Source: Streptomyces sp. NBC_01707
GTDB lineage: Bacteria > Actinomycetota > Actinomycetes > Streptomycetales > Streptomycetaceae
Assembly (NCBI RefSeq): GCF_041438805.1
Contig: NZ_CP109190.1
Span: forward strand, 8,432,001-8,496,000
Direction of reading: 5' to 3'
DNA: 64,000 nucleotides
Shown: positions 54,155-63,528 of the stretch, piece after piece
Layout of the letters: each line of letters opens with the position of its first letter
How positions within the stretch are numbered: position 1 is the stretch's first letter
Notes under the pieces: generated by a model
The model's database searches: none
Told to the model about the DNA's origin: nothing
Seen by the model: the letters and a program-made list of their open reading frames with translations, nothing else
Program-made: the position numbers and the translations under genes

Positions 54155-55231
54155 ATGACCGTCCGCGAAGATCCCGCAAGTCTCCCCGATCCGGCAGACC
54201 TCGTCAGGAACGCGGTGGAGCAGGGTGTCGTTCCCGGAGCCGTCCTGATCACCGGACGCGGTGCGCACGGCCCCGTCCGTACCGCCGCGTTCGGTACCAC
54301 CGCCGCCGGTCCGTCGGGGCGCCCGGTCACCGCGGACACGGTCTTCGACCTGGCCTCCCTCACCAAGGTGGTGGCCACCACTCCCGCCGTGCTGCGGCTC
54401 GCGGACACCGGGGCGCTGCGACTGGACGACCCGGTGCGCCGCCACCTGCCGGGCTTCACCGGGGCGGGCAAGAGCGAAGTGACGATCCGTCATCTCCTGT
54501 CGCACTCCTCCGGCCTGCCTCCGCACCGGGACTACTGGAAGCTTCCCGGCGGCCCCGCGGACCGGATCGCCGCCGTCCTCGCAGAGCCCCTCGACCATCT
54601 GCCCGGCACCGTCGTCAACTACTCCGACCTGGGGTTCATCCTGCTCGGCGAGATCGTCGTCACGGTGGCCGGACAACAGCTCGACGCCGCCGTGCGGGAG
54701 CTGGTGCTCGACCCGCTGGGCCTGACCGCCACCCGCTACCTGCCGCCCGCGGACTGGCGGGCGGCCACCGCCGCCACCGAGGCACCACCCGGCGGAGAGC
54801 CCAAGCGTGGCGTGGTGCACGACGAGAACGCCGAGAGCCTGGGCGGCGTGGCCGGGCACGCCGGGCTGTTCGGCACCGCGCCGGACCTCGCGCACTACCT
54901 TCGTGCCTGCTGGCTGGCCGACGAGTCGCCGCTGTCGGCCCGCACCCGCTCCGAGGCGCTCAGCCTTCAGACCGTGGGGCTGGACGGCGCGCGGGGGCTC
55001 GGCTGGACGCTGCCCGGCGACGTCTGGGACCACATGTCCCCGCACTGGCCCGCGACCGGCGCCGGGCACACCGGCTTCACCGGCACGAGCCTGGCGCTCG
55101 ACCCGGTCACCGGGATCTGGGTGGTGCTGCTGACCAACGCCGTGCACTACGGACGCGGGGCGCGGGCGAAGGAGTTGCGACGTGTTGTGCACGCCACCGT
55201 GGCGGCCCGCGCCGAGCCCGTGCGCGGCTGA
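54155..55231 (+). CDS. Serine hydrolase, class C beta-lactamase fold (AmiE/YbbE-like)
   Basis: A 358-aa protein. The catalytic triad motifs are S-x-x-K at Ser68-Lys71 (DLASLTKV), Y-S-D at 156-158 in place of Y-x-N, and HTG at 305-307. It has no signal peptide, so it is not an exported beta-lactamase. In Bacillus subtilis the equivalent gene ybbE/amiE sits in the murQ-murR-murP-nagZ cluster and encodes a MurNAc-peptide amidase. The same neighbours here suggest it strips stem peptides from imported MurNAc-peptides. ATG 54155 is used; GTG 54152 is equally possible. Confidence 0.82.
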   Translation: MTVREDPASLPDPADLVRNAVEQGVVPGAVLITGRGAHGPVRTAAFGTTAAGPSGRPVTADTVFDLASLTKVVATTPAVLRLADTGALRLDDPVRRHLPGFTGAGKSEVTIRHLLSHSSGLPPHRDYWKLPGGPADRIAAVLAEPLDHLPGTVVNYSDLGFILLGEIVVTVAGQQLDAAVRELVLDPLGLTATRYLPPADWRAATAATEAPPGGEPKRGVVHDENAESLGGVAGHAGLFGTAPDLAHYLRACWLADESPLSARTRSEALSLQTVGLDGARGLGWTLPGDVWDHMSPHWPATGAGHTGFTGTSLALDPVTGIWVVLLTNAVHYGRGARAKELRRVVHATVAARAEPVRG

Positions 55232-55317
55232 GCGCCAAGTGGTGCATCAAGGGCCCGAATCGTACATATCCCGGACACTCAGCGACGCGTACCCCAACGA
55301 ACCCGTAGGATTCCCAC

Positions 55318-56265
55318 ATGTCTGCCCCACGTGACCGACAGCGCGGAGGCGGCGACGCCTCCCGGCGCTCCGCAGCACCCACCGCAGAGCGCGCGACGCC
55401 GCCACAGACGGTGCTGGTGCAGATCCGGGCCCTGCTGCCTTCTCTGCCACCCTCGGAGCGGCGGGTCGCCGAAGCGGCGATCGCCGATCCCGTCGGGGTG
55501 GCCGGGAAGACCATCAGCGAACTCGCCGCGGAATGCAGCACCTCCGAGACCACCGTCGTCCGGTTCTGCCGGGCCGTGGGCCTCAAGGGCTACCCCGACC
55601 TGCGGATCAAGCTGGCCTCGGCGGCCGGCAGCGAGGAGAGCGGCCCCGCCTGGTCCAGCGCCGGTAGCGACATCGGGCCCGGCGACTCGCTGGCCGACGT
55701 GGTCGGCAAGCTGGGCTTCGCCGACGCCCGCGCGGTCGAGGACACCATTGCCCAACTCGACCTCCACATCCTGGAGCGGGCCATCGACGAGGTGGTCGGG
55801 GCGAGCGCGGTGGACCTGTACGGCGTCGGCGCGAGCGCGCTGATCGCGCTCGACTTCCAGCAGAAGCTGCACCGTATCGGGCGCCGGGCGACCGCCTGGC
55901 CCGACCCCGACGGTGCGCTCACGTCCGCCGCTCTGCTCGGCCGCGGTGACCTGGCGATCGGTATCTCGCACACCGGCGCCACCACGGACACCGTGGCGGC
56001 GCTGGGCGAGGCCTGGGAGAACGGTGCCACCACGATCGCGATCACCAACTTCCCGCGTTCGCCGATCGCCGAAGTGGCCGACCACGTGTTGACCACCGCA
56101 GTGCGTGAGACCACCTTCCGGTCGGGCGCGATGTCCAGCCGGATCGCCGCGCTGACGCTGGTGGACTGCCTGTTCGTCGGGGTGGCGCAGCGCAACTACA
56201 GCCGTACGACGCGGGCGTTGGAGCGCACGTACACGGCGGTGCACCGGCGGCGGTCCCCGCAGTGA
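55318..56265 (+). CDS. RpiR-family regulator with SIS domain (MurR-like)
   Basis: A 315-aa protein. Residues 30-105 form the RpiR winged helix-turn-helix (LPPSERRVAEAAIADP, ISELAAECSTSETTVVRFCRAVGLKGYPDLRIKL). Residues about 145-290 form a sugar-phosphate-isomerase (SIS) domain (VDLYGVGASALIALDFQQKL, IGISHTGATTDTVAAL). Such proteins bind phosphosugars; MurNAc-6-phosphate is the MurR ligand in E. coli. It lies 86 bp after the serine hydrolase on the same strand and converges on murQ. It is the natural candidate for the 14-bp boxes in this cluster. Confidence 0.88.
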   Translation: MSAPRDRQRGGGDASRRSAAPTAERATPPQTVLVQIRALLPSLPPSERRVAEAAIADPVGVAGKTISELAAECSTSETTVVRFCRAVGLKGYPDLRIKLASAAGSEESGPAWSSAGSDIGPGDSLADVVGKLGFADARAVEDTIAQLDLHILERAIDEVVGASAVDLYGVGASALIALDFQQKLHRIGRRATAWPDPDGALTSAALLGRGDLAIGISHTGATTDTVAALGEAWENGATTIAITNFPRSPIAEVADHVLTTAVRETTFRSGAMSSRIAALTLVDCLFVGVAQRNYSRTTRALERTYTAVHRRRSPQ

Positions 56266-56282
56266 CCGGCCCCCGGTGACCA

Positions 56283-56317
56283 GGATGCCCCGCGACCCAC
56301 CGGGTCGCGGGGCATCC
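56283..56317. terminator. Perfect 16-bp-stem bidirectional terminator
   Basis: GGATGCCCCGCGACCC pairs exactly with GGGTCGCGGGGCATCC around an ACC loop, between the convergent RpiR-type gene and murQ. Confidence 0.9.
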
Positions 56318-56327
56318 TCGTCCGCAC

Positions 56328-57236
56328 TCAGGTGAGGGTGCGCAGGGCCGCGCGGACGCTCCCGCCGCCGGCCTCCAGGGCCTCGCGCGCCCGCTGCGGG
56401 GAGCAGTCGGCGAGCAGGCCGACGAGAGCCGTCTTCAACTCCCCTCCCGAGGCGGTGAGGGCGGCGCCGCAGCGGTCCTCGTCCAGCCCGGTGGCCTCCA
56501 CCACGATGTTGAGGACCCGACCGCGCAACTTGTCGTTGGTGGCGGCCACATCGACCATCAGGTTGGAGTACGTACGACCCTGCGCCACCATCACGGCCGT
56601 GGACAGGTTGTTGAGCACCATCTTGTGCGCGGTGGCAGCCTTCAGCCGGGTGGAGCCGGCGATCGCCTCAGGACCGGTGTCCACCCCCAGGTGGATGTCC
56701 ACCTGATCCGCCAGCTCGGCCCCGGGGTTGGCGCTGACCAGTGCGGTGAAGGCGCCCGCCGCCCGAGCGGCGCGCAGGGCGCCGCCGACGTAGGGAGTGC
56801 GGCCGCTCGCGGCGATGCCGACCGCGACGTCGCCCGGCCCCACCTCGGCAGCGTCGGCCGCCCCGACGGACTCCTGGTCCTCGACGCCCTCCACCGGCTC
56901 GACCAGTGCGCGCAGTCCGCCCGCGTGGTGGGCGACCACGACGCCGGGCGGGAGGCTGTAGGTGGGGATCAGCTCGGCGGCGTCCATCACCGCGAGGCGG
57001 CCCGACGTGCCCGCGCCGAAGTAGTGCAGCCGGCCGCCGGCCCGGACCCGGCGCGCCGTCTCGTCCACCAGCCGGGCCATGTCGGGAAGTACTGCGGCGA
57101 CTGCCTCGGCCGGGATCCGGTCCTCGGCGTTGAGCAGGTGCAGCACCTCCAGGGTGGGCACGTCGTCGATGTCGCGGGTGCGTGGGTTACGGCGTTCGGT
57201 CGGGGCGTCGATTCGTACCGGAAGCTGCGGGTGCAT
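56328..57236 (-). CDS. murQ: N-acetylmuramic acid 6-phosphate etherase
   Basis: A 302-aa SIS-fold enzyme. It shows the family motifs TRDIDDVPTLEVLHLLNAED, YFGAGTSGRLAVMDAAEL (with the catalytic Glu), GIAASGRTPYVGGAL and STRLKAATAHKMVLNNLST. It removes D-lactate from MurNAc-6-phosphate to give GlcNAc-6-phosphate, the committed step of muramic acid catabolism. ATG 57236 has AGAGGAAA upstream. It is divergent from the peptide-type ABC operon, with three putative RpiR boxes in the shared 280-bp promoter region. Confidence 0.95.
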   Translation of the reverse strand: MHPQLPVRIDAPTERRNPRTRDIDDVPTLEVLHLLNAEDRIPAEAVAAVLPDMARLVDETARRVRAGGRLHYFGAGTSGRLAVMDAAELIPTYSLPPGVVVAHHAGGLRALVEPVEGVEDQESVGAADAAEVGPGDVAVGIAASGRTPYVGGALRAARAAGAFTALVSANPGAELADQVDIHLGVDTGPEAIAGSTRLKAATAHKMVLNNLSTAVMVAQGRTYSNLMVDVAATNDKLRGRVLNIVVEATGLDEDRCGAALTASGGELKTALVGLLADCSPQRAREALEAGGGSVRAALRTLT

Positions 57237-57276
57237 CGCGGTTTCCTCTCGGTGGGAGGGCGGGCGGACGAGCGCG

Positions 57277-57290
57277 CGTAACTTTGCCAC
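57277..57290. promoter_or_regulatory. RpiR-type operator candidate 2
   Basis: On the minus strand GTGGCAAAGTTACG, 41 bp before the murQ start. Its distance to candidate 3 is 31 bp, close to three helical turns, which would allow two dimers on the same DNA face. Confidence 0.6.
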
Positions 57291-57307
57291 ATGGTTTGAG
57301 AGTTGAG

Positions 57308-57321
57308 CGTAAGTTTCCGCC
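57308..57321. promoter_or_regulatory. RpiR-type operator candidate 3
   Basis: On the minus strand GGCGGAAACTTACG. It matches candidate 4 at 12 of 14 positions and lies upstream of murQ. Confidence 0.6.
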
Positions 57322-57382
57322 AGGGCGGATGGGTCGTTGTCGACCTCTCACCGCGATTCGGGCGATCTCGGCCCCCGCGTGT

Positions 57383-57396
57383 GGCGGTAAATTACG
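57383..57396. promoter_or_regulatory. RpiR-type operator candidate 4
   Basis: GGCGGTAAATTACG on the plus strand, 26 bp upstream of the -35 hexamer of the binding-protein gene. It contains the palindromic core GTAAATTAC. Confidence 0.65.
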
Positions 57397-57421
57397 AACT
57401 GGATTCGGCCAACGCAACTCA

Positions 57422-57451
57422 TTGACATAACCATGGCGCCGCTCCTACGGT
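57422..57451 (+). promoter_or_regulatory. Promoter of the peptide-type ABC operon
   Basis: -35 TTGACA (57422-57427, consensus) and -10 TACGGT (57446-57451) with 18-bp spacing, giving a leader of about 60 nt to ATG 57517. Confidence 0.65.
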
Positions 57452-57516
57452 CTGCTCACCCCCCAGGCCTTGTCCCACACACTCCACTTCTGCCTGCCGA
57501 TCGGAGACCACGCGCT

Positions 57517-59349
57517 ATGGTCCGGTTCAAGCACTTTGTCGCAGCGTCCGCCGCCCTCGCGACGCTCGGTACCCTCGCCGCGTGCGCACCGGATTCCGGT
57601 GCGAAGAACGGCGCCAACGGCGGTGGCGTCTTCACCACGGTCGACGCGAACAACCCGATCACCCCGGGCGCGCCGATGAACCCGTACAGCCCGAACGGGA
57701 ACACGTTCCTCAGCTACAACTCGATGCGTCTCGGGTTCGAGAAGAAGAACCCGATGGATGCGAACGACTCCTTCCCGGGCCTCGCCAAGAGCTGGGAGAT
57801 CAAGGGCGACACCCTGGTCGCGCACATGCAGCCCGGCGCCAAGTGGTCCGACGGCAAGCCGGTCACCGTCGAGGACATCAAGATGTCCATGGCCATCGCG
57901 CTCACCCAGGGCACCGCCTCGGTCGGCTCCGGCCAGCTGAGTGAGGGCCTCAACGTCGCCTCCGTGACCTCCGTCGGCAAGCACGACATCGAGTTCAAGC
58001 AGGCCGCCGGAACCAACAACGCGAACTTCGCGAAGCAGATCCTGGGCCAGTCCATCGTCCCCAAGTCGGTCTACGGCCACCTCGTGCCGGCCGACATCTG
58101 GGACACCATCGCCGCAAGCCAGCAGGTGGACGCGTCCAAGGCGACCGCCGCCCAGGCCGCTGTCGACAAGCTGAACGAGACCGGCAAGGCCATCGCGGCC
58201 TTCGCGCCGAAGAAGGACGTCTCGGCCGGCCCGTTCGTGGTCAAGCGCGTCAACCCCGGCTCGGCCATCCTCGTCCGCAACAAGTACTTCTACGACCTCG
58301 ACAAGATCGCTCCGAGCCAGGTGGTCATCCGCCACTACTCCGGCAACGAGCAGATCTGGGGCTTCATGAAGAACGGCGACCTGGACGCCGCGCCCTTCAC
58401 CGCCATCCCCACGAACGTCCTGAACCAGATCCTGGCCAAGGGGTACAAGCGCGCCGACGGCACTTCCTACGTCAACGCCTCGATCGCCTTCAACCAGAGC
58501 AAGGCACCCTACGACAAGAAGGAGGTGCGCCAGGCCCTGGCGTACATCCTCGACCGTGAGGCCATCACCAAGGTGGGCCAGCCGGTCGGCGGCATGGCCG
58601 CCACCGCCCCCACCGGCATGATCCGCAAGTCGACCGAGCAGTGGCTGGGCGCCGACGCGGTAGGCAAGCTCAACCCGTACGCCCACGACGAGGCGAAGGC
58701 CGCCGAACTGCTGAAGGGCGCAGGCCTGAAGCAGAAGGGCGGCAAGTGGTACCTGGCGAACGGCAAGCAGTGGAAGATCACGCTGCAGACCGTCAACGGC
58801 TTCAGTGACTGGATCGCCGCCTCCACCGTCGTCGCCAACGAACTCACCGCCTTCGGCATCGAGACCAAGCCGGCCCTCTCCGCCGACTTCGGCGCCTACC
58901 AGACGGACATGGCCGCAGAGAAGTTCGACGTCGGCTGGTGGCTGACCGCCGTCGGCTCCGACCCGCGCCAGAATTTCCAGCGCCTGTACGGCGAGAGCGA
59001 CGGCTTCGTCGCCAACGGCAACAAGGTCACCCACACCGAGAAGAAGGGTGACGGCAACTGGATGCACGGCGACGAGACCTTCACGGTCGACGGGCAGTCC
59101 ATCAACCCGGGGCAGCTCACGGCCGGCCTCGCCGGCCTCGACACCGAGGCCAAGAAGCCCGTCATCGCCCAGCTCGTCAAGGCCACCAACCAGGAAGTTC
59201 CCGTCATCCCGATGTGGGACTACACCAACGTGAAGTTCACCTACGACAAGAACTTCACCAACTGGCCGAAGAACGGGCAGGACGAGATCCTCGCCAACCA
59301 GCCCGGCGTGTGGATGATGCAGGGCTACATCCAGGCCAAGGGCAAGTGA
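57517..59349 (+). CDS. Peptide/muropeptide ABC substrate-binding lipoprotein
   Basis: A 610-aa family-5 (DppA/OppA-type) binding protein. The signal peptide ends in lipobox TLAAC (Cys23). The mature sequence has the usual SWEIKGDTLVAHMQPGAKWSDG, VTVEDIKMSMAIAL and VRQALAYILDREAI segments. Family-5 proteins bind peptides, and some bind peptidoglycan fragments or oligosaccharides. Between murQ and anmK the likely ligand is a muropeptide or anhydro-muropeptide. ATG 57517 has GGAG 10 nt upstream. A stem-loop separates it from the permeases. Confidence 0.88.
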   Translation: MVRFKHFVAASAALATLGTLAACAPDSGAKNGANGGGVFTTVDANNPITPGAPMNPYSPNGNTFLSYNSMRLGFEKKNPMDANDSFPGLAKSWEIKGDTLVAHMQPGAKWSDGKPVTVEDIKMSMAIALTQGTASVGSGQLSEGLNVASVTSVGKHDIEFKQAAGTNNANFAKQILGQSIVPKSVYGHLVPADIWDTIAASQQVDASKATAAQAAVDKLNETGKAIAAFAPKKDVSAGPFVVKRVNPGSAILVRNKYFYDLDKIAPSQVVIRHYSGNEQIWGFMKNGDLDAAPFTAIPTNVLNQILAKGYKRADGTSYVNASIAFNQSKAPYDKKEVRQALAYILDREAITKVGQPVGGMAATAPTGMIRKSTEQWLGADAVGKLNPYAHDEAKAAELLKGAGLKQKGGKWYLANGKQWKITLQTVNGFSDWIAASTVVANELTAFGIETKPALSADFGAYQTDMAAEKFDVGWWLTAVGSDPRQNFQRLYGESDGFVANGNKVTHTEKKGDGNWMHGDETFTVDGQSINPGQLTAGLAGLDTEAKKPVIAQLVKATNQEVPVIPMWDYTNVKFTYDKNFTNWPKNGQDEILANQPGVWMMQGYIQAKGK

Positions 59350-59392
59350 TCCAGGCCGGGTAAACGCACCAACCACCGCACGGCGCACCACC

Positions 59393-59426
59393 GCGGGGCG
59401 GCAGCCGCACCAGGCCGTCGCCCCGC
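59393..59426 (+). other. Intercistronic stem-loop after the binding-protein gene
   Basis: GCGGGGCG pairs with CGCCCCGC across an 18-nt loop, between binding-protein and permease genes. It probably acts as a partial terminator or 3' stabiliser favouring the binding protein. Confidence 0.55.
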
Positions 59427-59477
59427 TCGCGCGCTGATCCACGACAACCCCTACGACAAGGAAGGAGGTGCAGGAAC

Positions 59478-60476
59478 GTGAAGGGACTGGCGCGCACCAT
59501 CGCGGTCCGACTGGTCGGCGGCGCGGTCATGATCTGGATCGTGGCCACGTTTACGTTCTTCCTCGTCCACGCCCTGCCCGGCAAACCGGGCGACGTGGCG
59601 TACGAGAAGTACGTCGCCATGGGAATGAACTCCCAGGAGGCCAAGGCCAAGGCCTCGGTCATCTACGGGTTCACCTCGCAGGACCCGCTGTTCACGCAGT
59701 ACACGCACTACATCAGCGACCTGCTCCACGGTCACCTCGGGATCTCGATCTCCTACAGCGGCGTGCCGGTCGCGGATGTCATCGGCGACGCCCTGCCGTG
59801 GACCGTCATCCCCATCATGAGCGGCCTGCTGATCAGCTTCTGCATCGGTGTCAGCAGTGGTGTGGTCGCGGCGGTGAAGCGGTCGTCCCGCCTGGGCAGC
59901 GGGCTGAGCCTGGCCGCCTCGATGATCGCCGGCATCCCCTCGTTCGTGATCGCGATCCTGCTCATCACCGTCTTCTACACCAACCTGGGAGCCTTGCCGT
60001 ACGGCGGCACCGTCTCCGAGACACTCCTGGTGGACCCCGGATGGAACGCCGAGTACATGTCGTCCGTCGCGTATCACGCGATCCTCCCGGTCGCCACGTA
60101 CGTCCTCATCTCCTACGGCGGCTGGATGCTCAGCATGCGCTCCAGCGTGGTCTCCGTCCTCGGTGACGACTTCATCCTCGCCTCCGAGTTGCGAGGCATC
60201 ACCCCCAGCACGCGGATGCGCTACATCGGCCGCAACGCGATCCTGCCGCTGTTCACCACCCTCGCCCTCTCGTTCGGCACGCTGTTCGGCGGAGCGATCC
60301 TGATCGAGGCCACCTTCAACTACCCCGGCGTCGGGCAGCTGCTGCTGAACAGCATCGGCAAGCGTGACTATCCCCTGATGACCGGTGCCTTCCTGCTGAT
60401 CACCACCGCGGTGGTGCTTGCGAACATCGTCGCGGACCTCCTCTACTCCGTGATCGACCCCCGAGTGAGGCGCTGA
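59478..60476 (+). CDS. Peptide-type ABC permease, DppB family
   Basis: A 332-aa protein with six helices and the family's long periplasmic loop after helix 1 (HALPGKPGDVAYEKYVAMGM...). The ATPase-docking region reads ELRGITPSTRMRYIGRNAILPL, and the end is DLLYSVIDPRVRR as in DppB. GTG 59478 follows a near-perfect ribosome site (AAGGAGGT). It forms the channel with the next gene. Confidence 0.93.
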   Translation: MKGLARTIAVRLVGGAVMIWIVATFTFFLVHALPGKPGDVAYEKYVAMGMNSQEAKAKASVIYGFTSQDPLFTQYTHYISDLLHGHLGISISYSGVPVADVIGDALPWTVIPIMSGLLISFCIGVSSGVVAAVKRSSRLGSGLSLAASMIAGIPSFVIAILLITVFYTNLGALPYGGTVSETLLVDPGWNAEYMSSVAYHAILPVATYVLISYGGWMLSMRSSVVSVLGDDFILASELRGITPSTRMRYIGRNAILPLFTTLALSFGTLFGGAILIEATFNYPGVGQLLLNSIGKRDYPLMTGAFLLITTAVVLANIVADLLYSVIDPRVRR

Positions 60477-60478
60477 CC

Positions 60479-61390
60479 ATGACCACCGCGACGCTCACCG
60501 AGCCGTCCCGTCCGGCTGATGCCCCCTCTGCGAGGCGTTCCCGCTGGACCGGCATCTGGCGCGTCCTCACGCGCAAGCCCGGCCGGATCGTCGGCCTGTC
60601 CATCCTGGTGTTCTTCGTCCTGATGGGCACCTTCGGCCCGATGCTCTACGGCGACCAGCTCGCCATCGACCCGGACGCGATCTATCAGGCGCCGAACGCG
60701 GAGCACTGGCTCGGAACCGACTTCGCCGGCTCCGACGTGCTCCAGGCCACTGTCGTCGGCAGCCGCTATGTACTGCTCACCTGTTCCCTCGCCGCCCTGT
60801 TCGCCTCGACGATCGGCACCACCGTCGGTCTCCTGGCCGGCTTCCACCGCGGCTTGCCCGACTCCGCGCTGATGCGTTTCACCGACTTCGTCCTCACGGT
60901 CCCCGGCCTGCCGTTGCTCGTCGTGCTCACCACCGTGTGGAAGTTCGACAGTCCGCTGGAGATGGGCTTCGTGCTCGGCGTCGTCGGCTGGGGCGGCATC
61001 GCCCGCGCCGTCCGCTCCCAGGCGCTGAGCCTGCGCGAGCGCGGCTTCCTGGAGGCCGCACGCGGCCTCGGGCTGCCCAGCCGGCACATCATCGTGCGCG
61101 AGCTCCTCCCGAACATCGCCCCGTACGTGGCGATGCACCTGCTCCTGTCGGTCATCGGCTTCGTCGAGGCCCAGGTCGGGCTGTTCTTCCTCGGCATCGT
61201 GCCGTTCACCAGCACCAACTGGGGCGTGATGATCAACCAGGCGGTGTTCTCCGGAGGAGCGCTGCAGAGCCCCGAGGCGATCTTCTACCTGCTCGCCCCG
61301 CTCACCTGCATCCTGCTCCTGATCATGGGCGTGGTGCTGTTCCTGGACGCGATCGACGAGCTGTTCAACCCGCGACTGAGGGAGCGCTGA
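60479..61390 (+). CDS. Peptide-type ABC permease, DppC family
   Basis: A 303-aa protein with an N-terminal cytoplasmic OppC-type region (KPGRIVGLSILVFFVLMGTFGPMLYG), the AEHWLGTDFAGSDVL signature and the docking loop ARGLGLPSRHIIVRELLPN. It starts 2 bp after the DppB-type gene and its stop overlaps the next ATG (TGATG). Confidence 0.93.
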   Translation: MTTATLTEPSRPADAPSARRSRWTGIWRVLTRKPGRIVGLSILVFFVLMGTFGPMLYGDQLAIDPDAIYQAPNAEHWLGTDFAGSDVLQATVVGSRYVLLTCSLAALFASTIGTTVGLLAGFHRGLPDSALMRFTDFVLTVPGLPLLVVLTTVWKFDSPLEMGFVLGVVGWGGIARAVRSQALSLRERGFLEAARGLGLPSRHIIVRELLPNIAPYVAMHLLLSVIGFVEAQVGLFFLGIVPFTSTNWGVMINQAVFSGGALQSPEAIFYLLAPLTCILLLIMGVVLFLDAIDELFNPRLRER

Positions 61391-62430
61391 TGACCACGAC
61401 GACGAAGAAGTCCGCGCCCGAGGCCGCGGAGGCCGAGGTCCGCGTGCGCGACCTCAGGGTCCACTACCGCATCAACGGTTCGGAGTACCCGGCTGTCGCG
61501 AACGCCTCCCTCGACCTGCGTCGCGGTGAGATCACCGGCCTGGTGGGGGAGTCCGGATCGGGCAAGTCGACCCTGGCCCTGTCCCTGATGAACGCCGTGC
61601 CCGAGCCGGGCCGGATCGCGGGCGGCGCCATCCACGTCGACGGCATCGGTGACGTGACGACGCTCAGCGCCAAGACGATGCGGACGGTGCGGGGTTCGGC
61701 GCTCGGATACGTCTTCCAGGCGTCGCAGAACTCCATGAACCCGCTGAAGACCATCGGCAAGCAGATTCTGGACCTGGGCCGCTCGCACGACGTCAAAGAT
61801 CTCCCGGGCCTGCTCTCCCGCGCCAAGCAGATCGCCGAACGGATGGGCCTGGACGGCAATCGCGTTCTCGACTCCTATCAGCACGAGCTGTCCGGCGGCA
61901 TGCGCCAGCGCCTTGGCATCGTCTTCGCCCTCGTGCTGAACGCCAAGGTCCTCATCCTGGACGAGCCGACCACGGCTCTGGACGTACTGTCCCAGTCCGC
62001 GGTGCTGAAGATCATCCGCCAGGTGCACGACGAGAACAACCTCAGCACCCTCATCGTCACCCACGACATGGGTGTGGTCTCGGAACTCGCCGACAACCTG
62101 GCCGTGATGTACGGCGGCCGGATCGTCGAGCACGGCCCGACGCTGGATCTCCTCCGCAACCCCACCCACCCCTACACCAAGGCTCTGATCGGCGCCACGG
62201 CACGCATCGTCGGCGACCCGGCCGCGGCCCGCGCCCTGCCGGGCCGCCCGCCGGACCTCACCACCATCCCGAGGACGGGTTGCGTGTTCCGTGACCGCTG
62301 CGTCTTCAAGATGGACATCTGCGCCGAGGACGAGCCGCAGCTCGCGGAGCACTCGGCAGGCCACCGGCGGGCGTGCCACGCGGACGCCGCCGTGGTCGGC
62401 CCCACCACCTCGAAGGGAGACGCGTCGTGA
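61390..62430 (+). CDS. Peptide-type ABC ATPase, DppD family
   Basis: A 346-aa ATPase. Walker A GESGSGKST is at about residues 54-62, signature LSGGMRQRLGI at about 163-173, Walker B VLILDEPTTALD and the His switch VTHDMG. The C-terminal extension has the Cys-rich segment CVFRDRCVFKMDIC typical of oligopeptide ATPases. It overlaps the permease gene by 1 nt and the next ATPase gene by 4 nt. Confidence 0.94.
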   Translation: MTTTTKKSAPEAAEAEVRVRDLRVHYRINGSEYPAVANASLDLRRGEITGLVGESGSGKSTLALSLMNAVPEPGRIAGGAIHVDGIGDVTTLSAKTMRTVRGSALGYVFQASQNSMNPLKTIGKQILDLGRSHDVKDLPGLLSRAKQIAERMGLDGNRVLDSYQHELSGGMRQRLGIVFALVLNAKVLILDEPTTALDVLSQSAVLKIIRQVHDENNLSTLIVTHDMGVVSELADNLAVMYGGRIVEHGPTLDLLRNPTHPYTKALIGATARIVGDPAAARALPGRPPDLTTIPRTGCVFRDRCVFKMDICAEDEPQLAEHSAGHRRACHADAAVVGPTTSKGDAS

Positions 62431-63449
62431 TCGAGGCGCGCGGCATCACCCGCACCTACCACTCCCGCGGGGCCTTCACCGGCGAGCGCACGGTCCACGC
62501 CCTGCGTGGCGTGGACTTCACGCTCCCCAAGGGCGGTGCGGTCGCCTTCATCGGCGAATCGGGCTGCGGCAAGACGACGCTGGGCAAGATCCTTACGGGG
62601 ATCGAGACCTTCGACGGCGGCGAACTCGTGGTCGACGGCGTGGCGCTCTCCAAGCTCTCGCCGCGTAAGCGCGCCCCGTACTTCCGGCGCATCCAGATGA
62701 TCCACCAGGACCCGTACTCGGCCCTGAACCCCACCCGTACGATCGAGCAGATCCTCGGCGATCCGCTGCGGATGCGCGCGAAGGAGACGGGTGGCGCCTC
62801 TTCGGCGTCCGGTGTACGTGCACGGGCCTCGGAACTCCTGGAACTGGTGGGTCTGGAGCCGGACGGCGTCCTCCCCAAGTACCCGCACCAGCTCTCGGGC
62901 GGTCAGCGTCAGCGTGTGGTCATCGCCCGCGCGCTCACCGTCGACCCCGAGGTGCTCATCGCGGACGAGGCCGTTTCGATGATCGACGTCTCGATGCGCC
63001 TGGGCATCCTCGCCCTCCTCCACGACCTGCGTGAACGCCTGGGCATCTCGCTGGTCTTCATCACCCACGACGTGGCGACGGCGCGGTACGTCGGCGAGGG
63101 GGCCGAGCTGCACGTCATCTACCGCGGGCAGGTCATCGAGAGCGGCCTCACCGACGACGTCATCCAGGGACCCGTCCATCCCTACACGCAGTGCCTGCTC
63201 TCGGCGATCCCGATCATGCGAGGTCTGGAGGAGGCGGGACCCGACCGGCTGGCGCCACTGGCCCCGCTGGACGAGAAGGTGGCCACGGACGGCTGCCTGT
63301 TCGCACCCCGCTGCCCGTTCGCCACCGAACGCTGCACGGCCGAACGGCCCGTCCTCGAAGCGGTGGGGGAGTCCGGACAGCTCCACGCCTGTTTCCACCC
63401 CACGGCGCGGCGCGTGGTCGGTGTCGAGATTGCGCCGGCCGCCGTCTGA
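62427..63449 (+). CDS. Peptide-type ABC ATPase, DppF family
   Basis: A 340-aa ATPase with Walker [10 protein letters not shown] (about residues 47-55), signature [15 protein letters not shown], and a Walker B in which the usual DEP reads ADEAVSMID, a variation seen in DppF-like proteins. The C-terminal [14 protein letters not shown] segment is present. GTG 62427 overlaps the previous stop (GTGA) and has GAAGGGAG upstream. It pairs with the DppD-type ATPase to energise the importer. Confidence 0.93.
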   Translation: MIEARGITRTYHSRGAFTGERTVHALRGVDFTLPKGGAVAFIGESGCGKTTLGKILTGIETFDGGELVVDGVALSKLSPRKRAPYFRRIQMIHQDPYSALNPTRTIEQILGDPLRMRAKETGGASSASGVRARASELLELVGLEPDGVLPKYPHQLSGGQRQRVVIARALTVDPEVLIADEAVSMIDVSMRLGILALLHDLRERLGISLVFITHDVATARYVGEGAELHVIYRGQVIESGLTDDVIQGPVHPYTQCLLSAIPIMRGLEEAGPDRLAPLAPLDEKVATDGCLFAPRCPFATERCTAERPVLEAVGESGQLHACFHPTARRVVGVEIAPAAV

Positions 63450-63467
63450 CCTCCGGCATCAGGCATC

Positions 63468-63503
63468 GGGCGGACCCGCTCCATCCAGGGGGCGGGCCCG
63501 CCC
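63468..63503 (+). terminator. Hairpin between the DppF-type gene and anmK
   Basis: GGGCGGACCCGC pairs with GCGGGCCCGCCC with one mismatch across a 12-nt loop, 18 bp after the ATPase stop and 25 bp before the anmK start. It may attenuate rather than fully stop transcription into anmK. Confidence 0.55.
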
Positions 63504-63528
63504 GCACCCATGTTCAGAAAGGAACCCC

